Positions 43,847 to 52,217 of a stretch of 64,000 bases of DNA are shown piece after piece; position 1 is the stretch's first letter; every line of letters begins with the position of its first letter. The position numbers were made by a program, and so were the translations under genes. The notes under the pieces were generated by a model that made no database searches, had not been told where the DNA came from, and saw only the letters and a list, made by a program, of their open reading frames with translations. Source of the DNA: Pelagibacteraceae bacterium AG-430-F16 (GTDB taxonomy: Bacteria > Pseudomonadota > Alphaproteobacteria > Pelagibacterales > Pelagibacteraceae); NCBI GenBank assembly GCA_003213015.1, contig QCOG01000003.1, positions 165,305 through 229,304 of the forward strand, in the 5' to 3' direction.

Positions 43847-45355
43847 ATGACAAATATATTTGCAGATTTTTTGTCATCATTAAGCCTTCTTAATTTAGGC
43901 TTAGCATTTTCGGGAGTTCTGGCGGGCATCATTATTGGTGCTCTGCCAGGACTTTCAGCAACTATGGCAGTTGCTATTTTAGTTCCCTTTACATTTGCAC
44001 TCGAGCCATCTTCTGGCTTGATTGTTTTAGGTGCCATATACACTGGAGCTATTTTCGGGGGATCTTGGTCTGCAATTTTAATAAATACTCCAGGAACACC
44101 TTCTGCAGTAGCTACTACTTTTGACGGTTATCCAATGGCAAAAAATGGTAATGGCGATCTTGCAATGTCAATCAGCTGTATGTCTTCTTTTGTAGGTGGA
44201 ACAGTTGGTGTGATTTGCCTTGCATTGTTTGCGCCGCCTTTAGCAAGTGTTTCTTTAAAATTTGGACCAACAGAATATTTTTGGCTAGCAATTTTAGGTT
44301 TAACTTTAATTTCAACCTTAGCTGAAGGAGATAACATAAAATCTCTCATTGGAGCTTGCATTGGTTTACTAATGTCAATGATTGGTGTTGCTGTTGTAGG
44401 TGGCGATATCCGAATGACATGGAATATAAGTTTTTTAAATAGTGGAATTGAAATTGTAAGCGCAATGATAGGTTTATTTTGTGTTCCTGTAATTTTAGAT
44501 CTTACAAGCATGAAGGGAAAGCATTTGAGTGATAGTGAAACACCTAAAAACTTAAGATTAAAGGAATCATTTTTAATAATTTTTAAAAAAAAATTCGAAG
44601 CTATAAGAGGAGCTTTGATAGGAACTTTTATTGGGATCCTACCAGGTGCGGGCGGAAGCATAGCTAGTATTGTTTCATATGGTGAAGCAAAGAGAGCTTC
44701 CAAAAATAAACAAAACTTTGGCAAAGGTGAACCTGAGGGTTTGATAGCTTCTGAGACAGCAAACAACGCAACAGTAGGCGGTGGATTTATCCCAACTCTT
44801 TGTTTAGGTATACCGGGCACCCCACCTGACGCCGTAATTCTGGGCGCACTTTTAGTGCAAGGAATAAGAACTGGAGATACATTATTTACTCAACAATCCT
44901 CAATAGTATACACTTTCATATTTGGATTATTCTTAGCTACAATTATAATGTTGCCATTAGGTCTTCTAATGGGAAGATATGCCTATAAATCAATAATTAA
45001 AATACCGAAAGAAATTTTAATACCAATAATTATTTTTTTAACAATTATTGGAAGTTACTCGATTCAAAATAATATTTTAAACGTATATTTTATGTTTTTT
45101 TTTGGAATAGTTGGTTGGATTTTAAATAGAGCAGGCTTTAAAGCTTCACCCATAGTTTTAGGTTTAGTTTTAGGACAAATTGCAGAACAAGGTTTTGTTC
45201 AGGCGTATATTATTGGAAATGCTCAGGAAAATATCTTAGCTAATTACTTTGCCAGACCAATTTCGATAATCTTAGTGATCTTTATTTTAATGGGCCTATT
45301 TTTACCAGCTTTAAAAAAAATTTATAATAGGAGAAAAAATGCTAAAATTAGTTAA
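43847..45355 (+). CDS. tctA: TTT transporter large membrane subunit
   Basis: A 502-residue TctA-family permease, about eleven to twelve TM helices. Seen: GIIIGALPGLSATMAVAILVPFTF, GAIYTGAIFGGSWSAILINTPGTPSAVATTFDGYPMAK and the second repeat FIPTLCLGIPGTPPDAVILGALLVQGIRTG, both containing the conserved PGT loop. It follows tctC by 12 bp and overlaps tctB by 17 bp. The order C-A-B differs from the common C-B-A. Confidence 0.94.
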   Translation: MTNIFADFLSSLSLLNLGLAFSGVLAGIIIGALPGLSATMAVAILVPFTFALEPSSGLIVLGAIYTGAIFGGSWSAILINTPGTPSAVATTFDGYPMAKNGNGDLAMSISCMSSFVGGTVGVICLALFAPPLASVSLKFGPTEYFWLAILGLTLISTLAEGDNIKSLIGACIGLLMSMIGVAVVGGDIRMTWNISFLNSGIEIVSAMIGLFCVPVILDLTSMKGKHLSDSETPKNLRLKESFLIIFKKKFEAIRGALIGTFIGILPGAGGSIASIVSYGEAKRASKNKQNFGKGEPEGLIASETANNATVGGGFIPTLCLGIPGTPPDAVILGALLVQGIRTGDTLFTQQSSIVYTFIFGLFLATIIMLPLGLLMGRYAYKSIIKIPKEILIPIIIFLTIIGSYSIQNNILNVYFMFFFGIVGWILNRAGFKASPIVLGLVLGQIAEQGFVQAYIIGNAQENILANYFARPISIILVIFILMGLFLPALKKIYNRRKNAKIS

Positions 45356-45800
45356 AGACAAGGTATCATTTATCTCAGGAATATTTTTTGTAATTTTATC
45401 GTTAATTCTTTTCTATGAAGCAAGCACTTTAAGTCCATTTGGGGCCGTTTTTCCATACGCCATGACAACAATATTAATTATATTGTCAATCATCCTTATT
45501 GTGAGGTCATTTAAAATTGAAATAAAAGTAATAAACCAAACAATATCTTTTGTTAAAATTCCTCTTCTAACTGTTGTTTTTTTCATGTGGATTTATTTTT
45601 TAGAAAGAGCTGGCTTTATCATTTCAAGTTTAATTTCTTTTAATCTAATTGTCTTAATTAATTCTGGTCTAAATTTATCTTTTAAAAAGATATTTATATA
45701 TATGATATTAGGTAGTGGATTTATTTTATTACTATATTTTGGATTTAAAAACTTACTCTTAGTTCCATTACCAGAAGGTCTTTGGTTCAGAGATCTATAA
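45339..45800 (+). CDS. tctB: TTT transporter small membrane subunit
   Basis: A 153-residue TctB-family protein with four TM helices (IFFVILSLILFYEAS, MTTILIILSIILIVR, PLLTVVFFMWIYFLERAGFIISSLISF, IFIYMILGSGFILLLYFGF) and the ERAGF motif before the third. It overlaps tctA by 17 bp and is translationally coupled. Ribosome site aggag within tctA. Confidence 0.88.
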   Translation: MLKLVKDKVSFISGIFFVILSLILFYEASTLSPFGAVFPYAMTTILIILSIILIVRSFKIEIKVINQTISFVKIPLLTVVFFMWIYFLERAGFIISSLISFNLIVLINSGLNLSFKKIFIYMILGSGFILLLYFGFKNLLLVPLPEGLWFRDL

Positions 45801-45811
45801 AAATTAAATAG

Positions 45812-46732
45812 ATGGCTAAAATATTAATTACAGAGTTTATAAACAAGAAAAGTTTAAACAAACTTAAAAAGGTGTTCAAAGTTCACTATGATGAAAAACT
45901 TTGGGAATATCCCAAAGAGATAACTAAGAAAATTAAAGATTTTGATTGCTTAATAGTCAGGAACAAAACTCTTGTTAATAAAAAACTCCTACATGACGCA
46001 AATAAAATTAGATTCATTGGAAGACTTGGAGTTGGACTGGACAACATTGATACTGAGTATTGTAACTCAAATAAAATTCGTGTCCAACCTGCGACTGGTA
46101 TGAATGCTGACTCTGTTGCTGAATATGTTGGCACTTGTTCGCTAATGTTAACTAAAAAAATTCCCATGTTTTATGCAGGAATACTTAACGGCACATGGCC
46201 TAGAACAACTATTAATTCCGAAGAATTAAAAGGTAAAAGCATAGGAGTTATTGGATATGGATCAGTTGGAAAAAAAGTTTCGGAATACTGTTCAAAAATT
46301 GGTTTAAAAATAATTTTGTATGATAAATATAAGCAAGAATACAACAAAAAAAAAAATTTTTTTTTTTCAAGCTTACACCACTTATTAAAAAATTCTGATA
46401 TTATTTCTTTACATATTCCTTTAACTAAAGGAACCAAAAATCTTATTAATAAAAATTCTTTTATCAAAATGAAAAAGAAACCGATAATTATAAATACTTC
46501 AAGAGGTACTATTATAAATGAGAACGATCTATTGGATGCCTATAACAAAAACTTAATTTCTGGTTTTGCTTTAGACGTATTTGAAAATGAACCAGTTAAT
46601 AAAAAATTTTTAAAAAAGGTAAAAAAAGAAATGAATTGTATTCTAACTCCACATGTATCTGGTGTAACTTATCAATCAAATATAAGAGTTAGTGATTTTA
46701 TAGTTGAAAAAGTAATAGATTTTTTTAATTAA
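45812..46732 (+). CDS. D-isomer-specific 2-hydroxyacid dehydrogenase
   Basis: A 306-residue NAD-dependent dehydrogenase of the SerA/hydroxypyruvate reductase family. NAD motif VIGYGSVGKKV, substrate-domain GRLGVGLDNIDTEYC, catalytic Arg in INTSRGTI, Glu in LDVFENEP and His in LTPHVSGVT. Shorter than SerA, no ACT domain. Lies 11 bp after tctB, so it probably processes the imported carboxylate or its product. An A11-T11 homopolymer (46346-46367) encodes KKKNFFF in the NAD-domain loop. Confidence 0.9.
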   Translation: MAKILITEFINKKSLNKLKKVFKVHYDEKLWEYPKEITKKIKDFDCLIVRNKTLVNKKLLHDANKIRFIGRLGVGLDNIDTEYCNSNKIRVQPATGMNADSVAEYVGTCSLMLTKKIPMFYAGILNGTWPRTTINSEELKGKSIGVIGYGSVGKKVSEYCSKIGLKIILYDKYKQEYNKKKNFFFSSLHHLLKNSDIISLHIPLTKGTKNLINKNSFIKMKKKPIIINTSRGTIINENDLLDAYNKNLISGFALDVFENEPVNKKFLKKVKKEMNCILTPHVSGVTYQSNIRVSDFIVEKVIDFFN

Positions 46733-46782
46733 TGTGCCAAATTTGCAGTTGATAAAAATTTGACATTCCTTAAATTCCGTAT

Positions 46783-48195
46783 ATGTCAAAGTTTTTTGAT
46801 AACACTGATTTAGATATAAATAAGGCTGAAAGTATTGTTTCTTCAACATTAAACAATTGCGATGATGGAGAGCTATATTTAGAAAATTCGAAATCTGAAT
46901 CGATCATTTTGGACGATAACAAAATCAAAAGTTCAAATTTTACTAATGATGTTGGCTATGGATTTAGAGCAATAACTGGCGATGTTGTTGCTTACTCACA
47001 CTCAAATGATATCTCTGAAAATTCTTTAAAAAATTCAAGCAAGAATTTAAAATCTACTTTATCTAGCTACAAAGGTAATTATGATCACCAAATTAAAAAA
47101 ACTAATCAAAAATTTTATAAAGAAATTGACCCAACAGATAACAAATCTATGGACTCTAAAATCAAATTACTTAATAAAATTAATGAATATGCCAGATCAA
47201 TTGATGCTTCAGTAAAGCAAGTTACAGCAAATTTTTTAGGAGAAAAAAAAGATATAGAAATACTTAGATTAGGTGGAGAGCTGTTAACAGACTCACGACC
47301 ACTTGTTAGAGTGAATGTATCAATAATGCTTGAGAAGAACGGAAGAAAAGAAACAGGAGTTTACGGGGTTGGGGGTCGTCAATCTTATGACGACTATTTG
47401 AAAAACGAGAATTGGAAAAGTGTATGCGATGAAGCTTTTAGAATAGCAAATACAAATTTACAAAGTAAACCATCTCCCGCTGGAGAAATGAAGGTAGTTT
47501 TAGGTCCTGGTTGGCCTGCTATATTAATTCACGAAGCAATAGGTCATGGACTAGAAGGAGATTTTAATAGAAAAAAAACTTCTGTTTTTCATGATTTAGT
47601 TGGAAAGAAAGTTGCTAGTGATGGTGTAACTATTATTGATGATGGGACTCTTAATAATAGAAGGGGAAGTTTAAACATTGATGATGAAGGTACACCAACT
47701 GAAAAAACAGTTTTAATTGAAAATGGTATTCTTAAAAATTTTATGCAAGATAGATTAAATGCTAGACTTATGAAAACAAAATCTACAGGCAATGGTAGAA
47801 GAGAAAGTTATAAGCATATTGTTATGCCAAGAATGAGAAATACTATCATGCTTTCAGGAAACAATACTCAAGAAGAAATGATTAAATCAGTTGATAGAGG
47901 AATATTTGCAGTAAGTTTTGGAGGGGGGCAAGTAGATATTACCTCAGGCAAATTTGTTTTTAATTGTACCGAAGCTTATGAAATAATAAATGGAAAAATT
48001 GGTGCTCCACTCAAAGGAGCTACTCTTATTGGAGACGGACCTTCTTCTTTAAAAGAAATCGCTATGGTTGGAAATGACATGATGCTCGATCCAGGTATAG
48101 GTACATGTGGTAAAGCTGGTCAAGGTGTTCCAGTCGGCGTTGGTCAGCCTTCTTTACTTATTAATAAAATGACTGTTGGTGGTACACAAATTTAA
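46783..48195 (+). CDS. tldD: TldD-family metalloprotease
   Basis: A 470-residue subunit of the TldD/TldE heterodimeric protease that cuts unfolded peptides and modified-peptide precursors. Zn motif HEAIGHGLEGD (HExxxH) at about residue 250, the GVYGVGGRQSYDD segment, MRNTIMLSGN and the GKAGQGVPVGVGQPSLLI C-terminus. Forms an operon with pmbA (3 bp gap). Cytoplasmic. Confidence 0.94.
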   Translation: MSKFFDNTDLDINKAESIVSSTLNNCDDGELYLENSKSESIILDDNKIKSSNFTNDVGYGFRAITGDVVAYSHSNDISENSLKNSSKNLKSTLSSYKGNYDHQIKKTNQKFYKEIDPTDNKSMDSKIKLLNKINEYARSIDASVKQVTANFLGEKKDIEILRLGGELLTDSRPLVRVNVSIMLEKNGRKETGVYGVGGRQSYDDYLKNENWKSVCDEAFRIANTNLQSKPSPAGEMKVVLGPGWPAILIHEAIGHGLEGDFNRKKTSVFHDLVGKKVASDGVTIIDDGTLNNRRGSLNIDDEGTPTEKTVLIENGILKNFMQDRLNARLMKTKSTGNGRRESYKHIVMPRMRNTIMLSGNNTQEEMIKSVDRGIFAVSFGGGQVDITSGKFVFNCTEAYEIINGKIGAPLKGATLIGDGPSSLKEIAMVGNDMMLDPGIGTCGKAGQGVPVGVGQPSLLINKMTVGGTQI

Positions 48196-48198
48196 TAA

Positions 48199-49518
48199 AT
48201 GATTAAAGATAAAAATTATTTATTAAATATTTCAGAAAGAATTCTCACAAAAGCCAAAAAACTTGGAGCAACAGATGCGAGTGTTGTTGTATCAAATTCG
48301 GTTTCAGAAGATATTAACTATAGAAATAAAAAAATTGATGGGTCTACAAGATCTGAAAATTTAGGCGCTGAACTAACAACATATTTCGGTAAAAAAAAAT
48401 CTTCTTTAATTAGTTCAAATCTTAAAGAGAATGTTTTAGATGAATTAGTAGAAAAATGTTTTGTAGCTACAAAAATTACACCAGAAGATGAATTAAATTC
48501 ATTACCGGATAAAGATTTACATTTTAAGGGTTTAAAAGAATTAGATTTATTTGACAAAACTCATTTAGATAACAAAGAAAAAATTGATTATTTGAAAGAA
48601 GCTGAAGAAGTAGCTTTTTCCTCTCCTAAAATAGTAAACACAAATGGGTCAGGTTTTAGTGAAAAAAAAAGTAACTTTGTCTTAGCCAATTCTAATGGGT
48701 TTAGTGATGGTTATGAAAACTCACAATTTACAGCTTACTGCGAAGTTGTTTCTAAAGAAAATGGCAGCATGGAAAGAGATTATGAATATTCAAGTAAAAG
48801 ATTTTTTGGCGATTTATTAAGTCCGAAAAAAATTGGAAAAAATGCATCAAAATTTGCAATTAGAAAATTAAATCCTAAAAAAATTAAGAGTGAAAGAATG
48901 ACAGTTGTATTTGATAAAAGAATATCCAAAAATATTCTATCAGTTTTTGCAAATGCTATTTCTTCAAATGTCATTGCAAAAGGTACTACTTTTTTGAAAG
49001 GAAAAGAAAACAATCAAATATTTAAAAATGATATCAACATCGTAGATAAGAGTGATATCAAACGAGCGAATGGTTCCAAATATTTTGATAATGAAGGTGT
49101 TAAGTTAGATGAATTAAGTCTTATTGAAAATGGAGTGTTAAAAAATTTTTTAGTTGACACTTATAATGGTAAAAAAATAAACAAAAGGTCTAATGGTAGA
49201 TGTGGAGGAACTTCAAATCTTTTTTTTAAAAAAGGCTCTAAAACATTTAATGAATTGATAAATTCCAAACAAAAGATTCTTTATATTAATGAGACTATAG
49301 GTCATGGAACAAATTTAATAACTGGCGATTATTCTGTCGGTGCATCTGGACAAATTATAGAAAATGGAGAGTTTAAGTATCCAGTTAGTGAAATTACAAT
49401 TGCTGGTAATTTTAATGAAATATTTAAAAATTTAATTTTAGCAGATGATCTTGAATTAAACTATTCCACTAATTCACCAACAATGTTAGTTGAAGGTATT
49501 ACTGTTGGCGGTATATAA
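48199..49518 (+). CDS. pmbA: TldE/PmbA-family partner protease
   Basis: A 439-residue TldE/PmbA homologue, the non-catalytic partner of TldD; it lacks the HExxxH. Seen: ATDASVVVSNSVSEDINYRNKKIDGS, SNGFSDGYENSQFTAYCEVVS, RSNGRCGGTSNLFF and the C-terminal PTMLVEGITVGGI. Length is normal. It is followed after 9 bp by a small membrane protein gene. Confidence 0.93.
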   Translation: MIKDKNYLLNISERILTKAKKLGATDASVVVSNSVSEDINYRNKKIDGSTRSENLGAELTTYFGKKKSSLISSNLKENVLDELVEKCFVATKITPEDELNSLPDKDLHFKGLKELDLFDKTHLDNKEKIDYLKEAEEVAFSSPKIVNTNGSGFSEKKSNFVLANSNGFSDGYENSQFTAYCEVVSKENGSMERDYEYSSKRFFGDLLSPKKIGKNASKFAIRKLNPKKIKSERMTVVFDKRISKNILSVFANAISSNVIAKGTTFLKGKENNQIFKNDINIVDKSDIKRANGSKYFDNEGVKLDELSLIENGVLKNFLVDTYNGKKINKRSNGRCGGTSNLFFKKGSKTFNELINSKQKILYINETIGHGTNLITGDYSVGASGQIIENGEFKYPVSEITIAGNFNEIFKNLILADDLELNYSTNSPTMLVEGITVGGI

Positions 49519-49527
49519 ACAAATATT

Positions 49528-49710
49528 ATGAGTCCCACAGACATATTGTTAAGTATAGCTATTGTTGGTATATATACTCAAATTTATATTTATCTAAAGA
49601 CTAATTATAAAAAACAAAATGATATGATTAGACTTTTTTCCTCAGGGTTTATATATGCTACAATAATTACAGGTATACTATATTACTTAATAAAATATAT
49701 TGCGTCATAA
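49528..49710 (+). CDS. Small two-helix membrane protein of unknown function
   Basis: A 60-residue protein with two TM helices (ILLSIAIVGIYTQIYIYL and FIYATIITGILYYLIKYIA) joined by a basic loop (KTNYKKQNDMIRLFS). Not recognised. Sits 9 bp after pmbA, same strand, so likely in its operon; its 3' end nearly meets the cupin gene. Coding confidence is moderate because of its size. Confidence 0.6.
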   Translation: MSPTDILLSIAIVGIYTQIYIYLKTNYKKQNDMIRLFSSGFIYATIITGILYYLIKYIAS

Positions 49711-49723
49711 AAAAATAATTTAT

Positions 49724-50131
49724 ATGAATATTGTAAAATCACTAATTAAACAGCATAAAATGATAGCGCATCCAGAGGGTGGACATTATGTTGAAATATT
49801 TAAAAACAAAGATGTGAGTCATATTTATTTTTTATTGGAGCAACATGAACACTCTCATTGGCATCGAATAACAAAAAATGAGACTTTGCATTTCTACTCA
49901 GGTAGCCCATTATTAATCTATACTTCTGAAGATGGAACTGAATTCAAAACAAATGAAATTGGGTCAAAAAATAATTTCAATTTTAACATTAAAAAAAATA
50001 TGTGGTTTGCAATGAAATCATCGGGATCTTATAGTTTAATTGGTTGTACAGTTGCGCCTGCTTTTGAATTTAGCGACTTAGAATTAGCCCCAAAAAACTG
50101 GAAACCATCTAAATTTGACATTGATCTTTAG
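49724..50131 (+). CDS. Cupin-fold DUF985 protein
   Basis: A 135-residue single-domain cupin of the DUF985 family: SLIKQHKMIAHPEGGHYVEIFK, HIYFLLEQHEHSHWHRITKNETLHFYSGSPLLIY, WFAMKSSGSYSLIGCTVAPAFEFSDLEL. The His/Glu metal-binding positions (HSHWHR and E in NETLHFY) are present. Starts at ATG 49724; a TTG at 49700 is less likely. Enzymatic role unknown, possibly sugar-nucleotide related. Confidence 0.9.
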   Translation: MNIVKSLIKQHKMIAHPEGGHYVEIFKNKDVSHIYFLLEQHEHSHWHRITKNETLHFYSGSPLLIYTSEDGTEFKTNEIGSKNNFNFNIKKNMWFAMKSSGSYSLIGCTVAPAFEFSDLELAPKNWKPSKFDIDL

Positions 50132-50162
50132 TATTTATTGTTTGAATGAAAAAAATAAGTAG

Positions 50163-50168
50163 TATAAA
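50163..50168 (+). promoter_or_regulatory. Candidate -10 box for tRNA-Met
   Basis: tataaa 17 bp before the tRNA 5' end, with tttgaa at a 16-bp spacing (50141-50146) as weak -35. Sequence-based only. Confidence 0.35.
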
Positions 50169-50184
50169 TCAAGATGAATTTAAT

Positions 50185-50261
50185 GGCGGGGTAGCTCAGT
50201 TGGTTAGAGCGCGGGACTCATAAGCCCGAGGTCAGTGGTTCGATCCCACTTCCCGCTACCA
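50185..50261 (+). tRNA. tRNA-Met (anticodon CAT), CCA encoded
   Basis: A 77-nt cloverleaf: acceptor 5' ggcggggt... with 3' tcccgcta+cca, D-arm tagctcagttggttagagc, anticodon loop ctcataa (anticodon CAT at 50219-50221), T-arm agtgg-ttcgatc-ccact. The acceptor holds two G-U pairs (1-72 and 7-66), and position 31-39 of the anticodon stem is an A-G mismatch. Elongator Met is likely by the acceptor type, though Ile2 with lysidine cannot be excluded by sequence alone. An 18-bp imperfect copy of its 3' end occurs at 51431. Confidence 0.95.
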
Positions 50262-50267
50262 AAAAAT
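50250..50267 (+). repeat. Direct repeat copy 1 (tRNA-Met 3' end)
   Basis: ttcccgctaccaaaaaat covers the last 12 bases of the tRNA and 6 beyond it. It matches 51431-51448 at 16 of 18 positions in the same orientation. Repeats of a tRNA 3' end are the usual trace of site-specific integration. Confidence 0.6.
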
Positions 50268-51420
50268 GAAAAAATTTTTACTATTATTATTATTATTAGC
50301 GTTATTATTCATCAATGAATTTACATTAGTAAATTTTTCTGCAGAAAACTCTTTAAAGGAATATAATTTAATTAAAATTAGATACTTTAATTTAATTAAT
50401 TTTGTTTTAATTATATTAGTATATTTTTATTGGAATGATTTTATCAAATTAAAAAAAATTCCTAAATTCTTAATTTTAATTTTATTATTTTTATCAATTG
50501 ATTATTTATCTAAATATGCTGGATTTGGTTATGGTCATGATAAATCTGATTACCATAGATACATATTTCCATATGACTGGATCAGAGGCAAACCTAATGT
50601 TTTAGATCATAATAAATTTGGATTTAGAGGAAAGATAACCCCAGATATCGAAAGAGGTAAAAAAAAAATTGTAATAGGACTCTTTGGAGGATCAACAGGA
50701 TATAGCGGAGATCCAACAATTTTACAATCAGTTTCAAATAATTTAAGAAAAAATGGATATTCTAATATTCCAATAAATTTCTCTTCGGTATCCTCTAATC
50801 ATAATCAGCATCTGCACAGATTATTAGAATTTAGTGAATACAAATATGATTTTATAATTTTTTATGGGGGGGCAAATGAAACAACTATGCATTTACATTA
50901 TGATCCTAGACCTGGATATCCATACAATTTTTATATGTTTGAAAATTTATTAAGCCCAGTTTTTTATCTTACAAAGTATTCAAATATAATGGGAGAGCTT
51001 GATAAACAATTTAAAATAACTTTTAATTTTAAAAGTCCAACAAAATTAGGAGAAAATTTGCAGAATCCAAATGATTTAAATGATGAAGATTTCAAAAAAT
51101 GGTCTGATGAAGTTAAAATAAATTATTTTACCACACTTAATAAAGCTAAACAGGTTACTGAAAATATTATCAAACCTAATAAATGTAACAAAACATCTTT
51201 TTTATCTTTTTTCCAGCCTATAAATGTATCTGATGGAAAAACAAAATTTCTGGTAGATAATGTACTAAAAGATTTAAATGAAAATAATGTAAAAAACCTC
51301 TTTTATTTAAAAGATCAACTAACTTTTAAAGATATTGTCCATGTTGATCAAAGTTCTAAAAATTTGATATCTAATAAAATCTCATCTGAGATTATAAATA
51401 TGATTAAAATAAATTGTTAA
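50266..51420 (+). CDS. SGNH/GDSL-hydrolase-like membrane-anchored protein
   Basis: A 384-residue protein with two or three N-terminal TM helices (residues 2-20, 35-55, 65-85) and a SGNH-like domain: IGLFGGSTGYSGD (block I, Gly-Gly-Ser-Thr in place of GDS), NINFSSVSSNHNQ-type region, IIFYGGANETTMHLHY (block III) and a late KDIVHVDQSS with Asp/His. SGNH domains of this kind act on acyl or carbohydrate esters of surface glycans. Starts 4 bp after tRNA-Met and is bracketed by the tRNA-end repeats, so probably acquired. Confidence 0.7.
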   Translation: MKKFLLLLLLLALLFINEFTLVNFSAENSLKEYNLIKIRYFNLINFVLIILVYFYWNDFIKLKKIPKFLILILLFLSIDYLSKYAGFGYGHDKSDYHRYIFPYDWIRGKPNVLDHNKFGFRGKITPDIERGKKKIVIGLFGGSTGYSGDPTILQSVSNNLRKNGYSNIPINFSSVSSNHNQHLHRLLEFSEYKYDFIIFYGGANETTMHLHYDPRPGYPYNFYMFENLLSPVFYLTKYSNIMGELDKQFKITFNFKSPTKLGENLQNPNDLNDEDFKKWSDEVKINYFTTLNKAKQVTENIIKPNKCNKTSFLSFFQPINVSDGKTKFLVDNVLKDLNENNVKNLFYLKDQLTFKDIVHVDQSSKNLISNKISSEIINMIKINC

Positions 51421-51430
51421 TGATATTATT

Positions 51431-51448
51431 TTCTCGCTACCATAAAAT
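51431..51448 (+). repeat. Direct repeat copy 2 (att-like duplicate of tRNA-Met 3' end)
   Basis: ttctcgctaccataaaat, 10 bp after the SGNH-like stop, repeats the tRNA 3' end of 50250-50267 with mismatches only at two positions. No integrase gene is present between the copies, so if this is an attachment-site relic the element is degenerate or mobilised in trans. Confidence 0.55.
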
Positions 51449-51456
51449 TTACCTTA

Positions 51457-52164
51457 TTAACTCAAAATTTTTTTAAGTTTAGTCAAATTCATTGATGGAT
51501 TCGGAGGAAAGATTTTTTTCCCAGAAGTTTTTTTTATTTTATTATTAAATTTTTTAGCAAAATTGTAAACAGACTGTGTTTTGCCACCTATATTTATAAT
51601 ACCTTTTTTATTTAATAATTTTGGTATCATTTTTGCTACATCCTCATGAAAAATGAAATTAGTTTTAATATCGTAAAAAGCCGATTTGTGAATGAATGGT
51701 TTTTCACACATCATAATTCTTAAAATTAAAGAATTGTTATACATTTTGACAGCACACTCTCCGCCTAGTTTTGAAATTGCGTATTTATTTATGGGGTTGA
51801 CAGAATCATTTTCATTATAATTCCCTTTAATTCCGGGGTACACATAGCCAGTTGAAAAATAAATCAGCTTTATTTTTAATTTTTCGCAAGCTTTAACGAC
51901 ATTACATGTACCAATTATATTTATGTTTATACTTTTAGAAATTTCTTTATCATGTATGGTCATAGGTCTTGATAACGCAGCAGCATGTAAAAAATATTTT
52001 GGCTTTTTCAATTTTAGGTATTTTTCTAATGAATTAGGATTAAGAATATTCATCTGAGATTTGCTAGGAAAGTAGTAATTTTTTGAATTAACAATCCTTT
52101 TCAATACAATTGCAAATCTCCCATTACCTCCACTTACCACAATTTTATTTATATTTTTTTTCAA
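51457..52164 (-). CDS. RmlD-like NDP-sugar 4-ketoreductase (SDR)
   Basis: A 235-residue extended-SDR protein: IVVSGGNGRFAIVLKRIV glycine motif, YFLHAAALSRPM, YFSTGYVYPG and the catalytic INKYAISKLGGE (YxxxK). It resembles dTDP-4-dehydrorhamnose reductase but is shorter. In the adjacent deoxysugar set it would perform the last step, reduction of the C4 keto group. It starts with TTG (52162-52164), as no ATG precedes the glycine motif. Divergent from the C-methyltransferase. Confidence 0.8.
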   Translation of the reverse strand: MKKNINKIVVSGGNGRFAIVLKRIVNSKNYYFPSKSQMNILNPNSLEKYLKLKKPKYFLHAAALSRPMTIHDKEISKSININIIGTCNVVKACEKLKIKLIYFSTGYVYPGIKGNYNENDSVNPINKYAISKLGGECAVKMYNNSLILRIMMCEKPFIHKSAFYDIKTNFIFHEDVAKMIPKLLNKKGIINIGGKTQSVYNFAKKFNNKIKKTSGKKIFPPNPSMNLTKLKKILS

Positions 52165-52217
52165 TTTAATTTAGAGTAAATTCGCTTATATTTATATAAC
52201 TTATTACCAAAACTACA

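Noticed and set aside
44128..44820. Long open frame on the minus strand opposite tctA
   Set aside because: It lies entirely within a well-recognised tctA gene and its translation resembles no protein; it is a frame shadow.
46760..46785. Consensus ttgaca upstream of tldD
   Set aside because: No -10 at suitable distance before the start codon; the only tata-like box overlaps the ATG.
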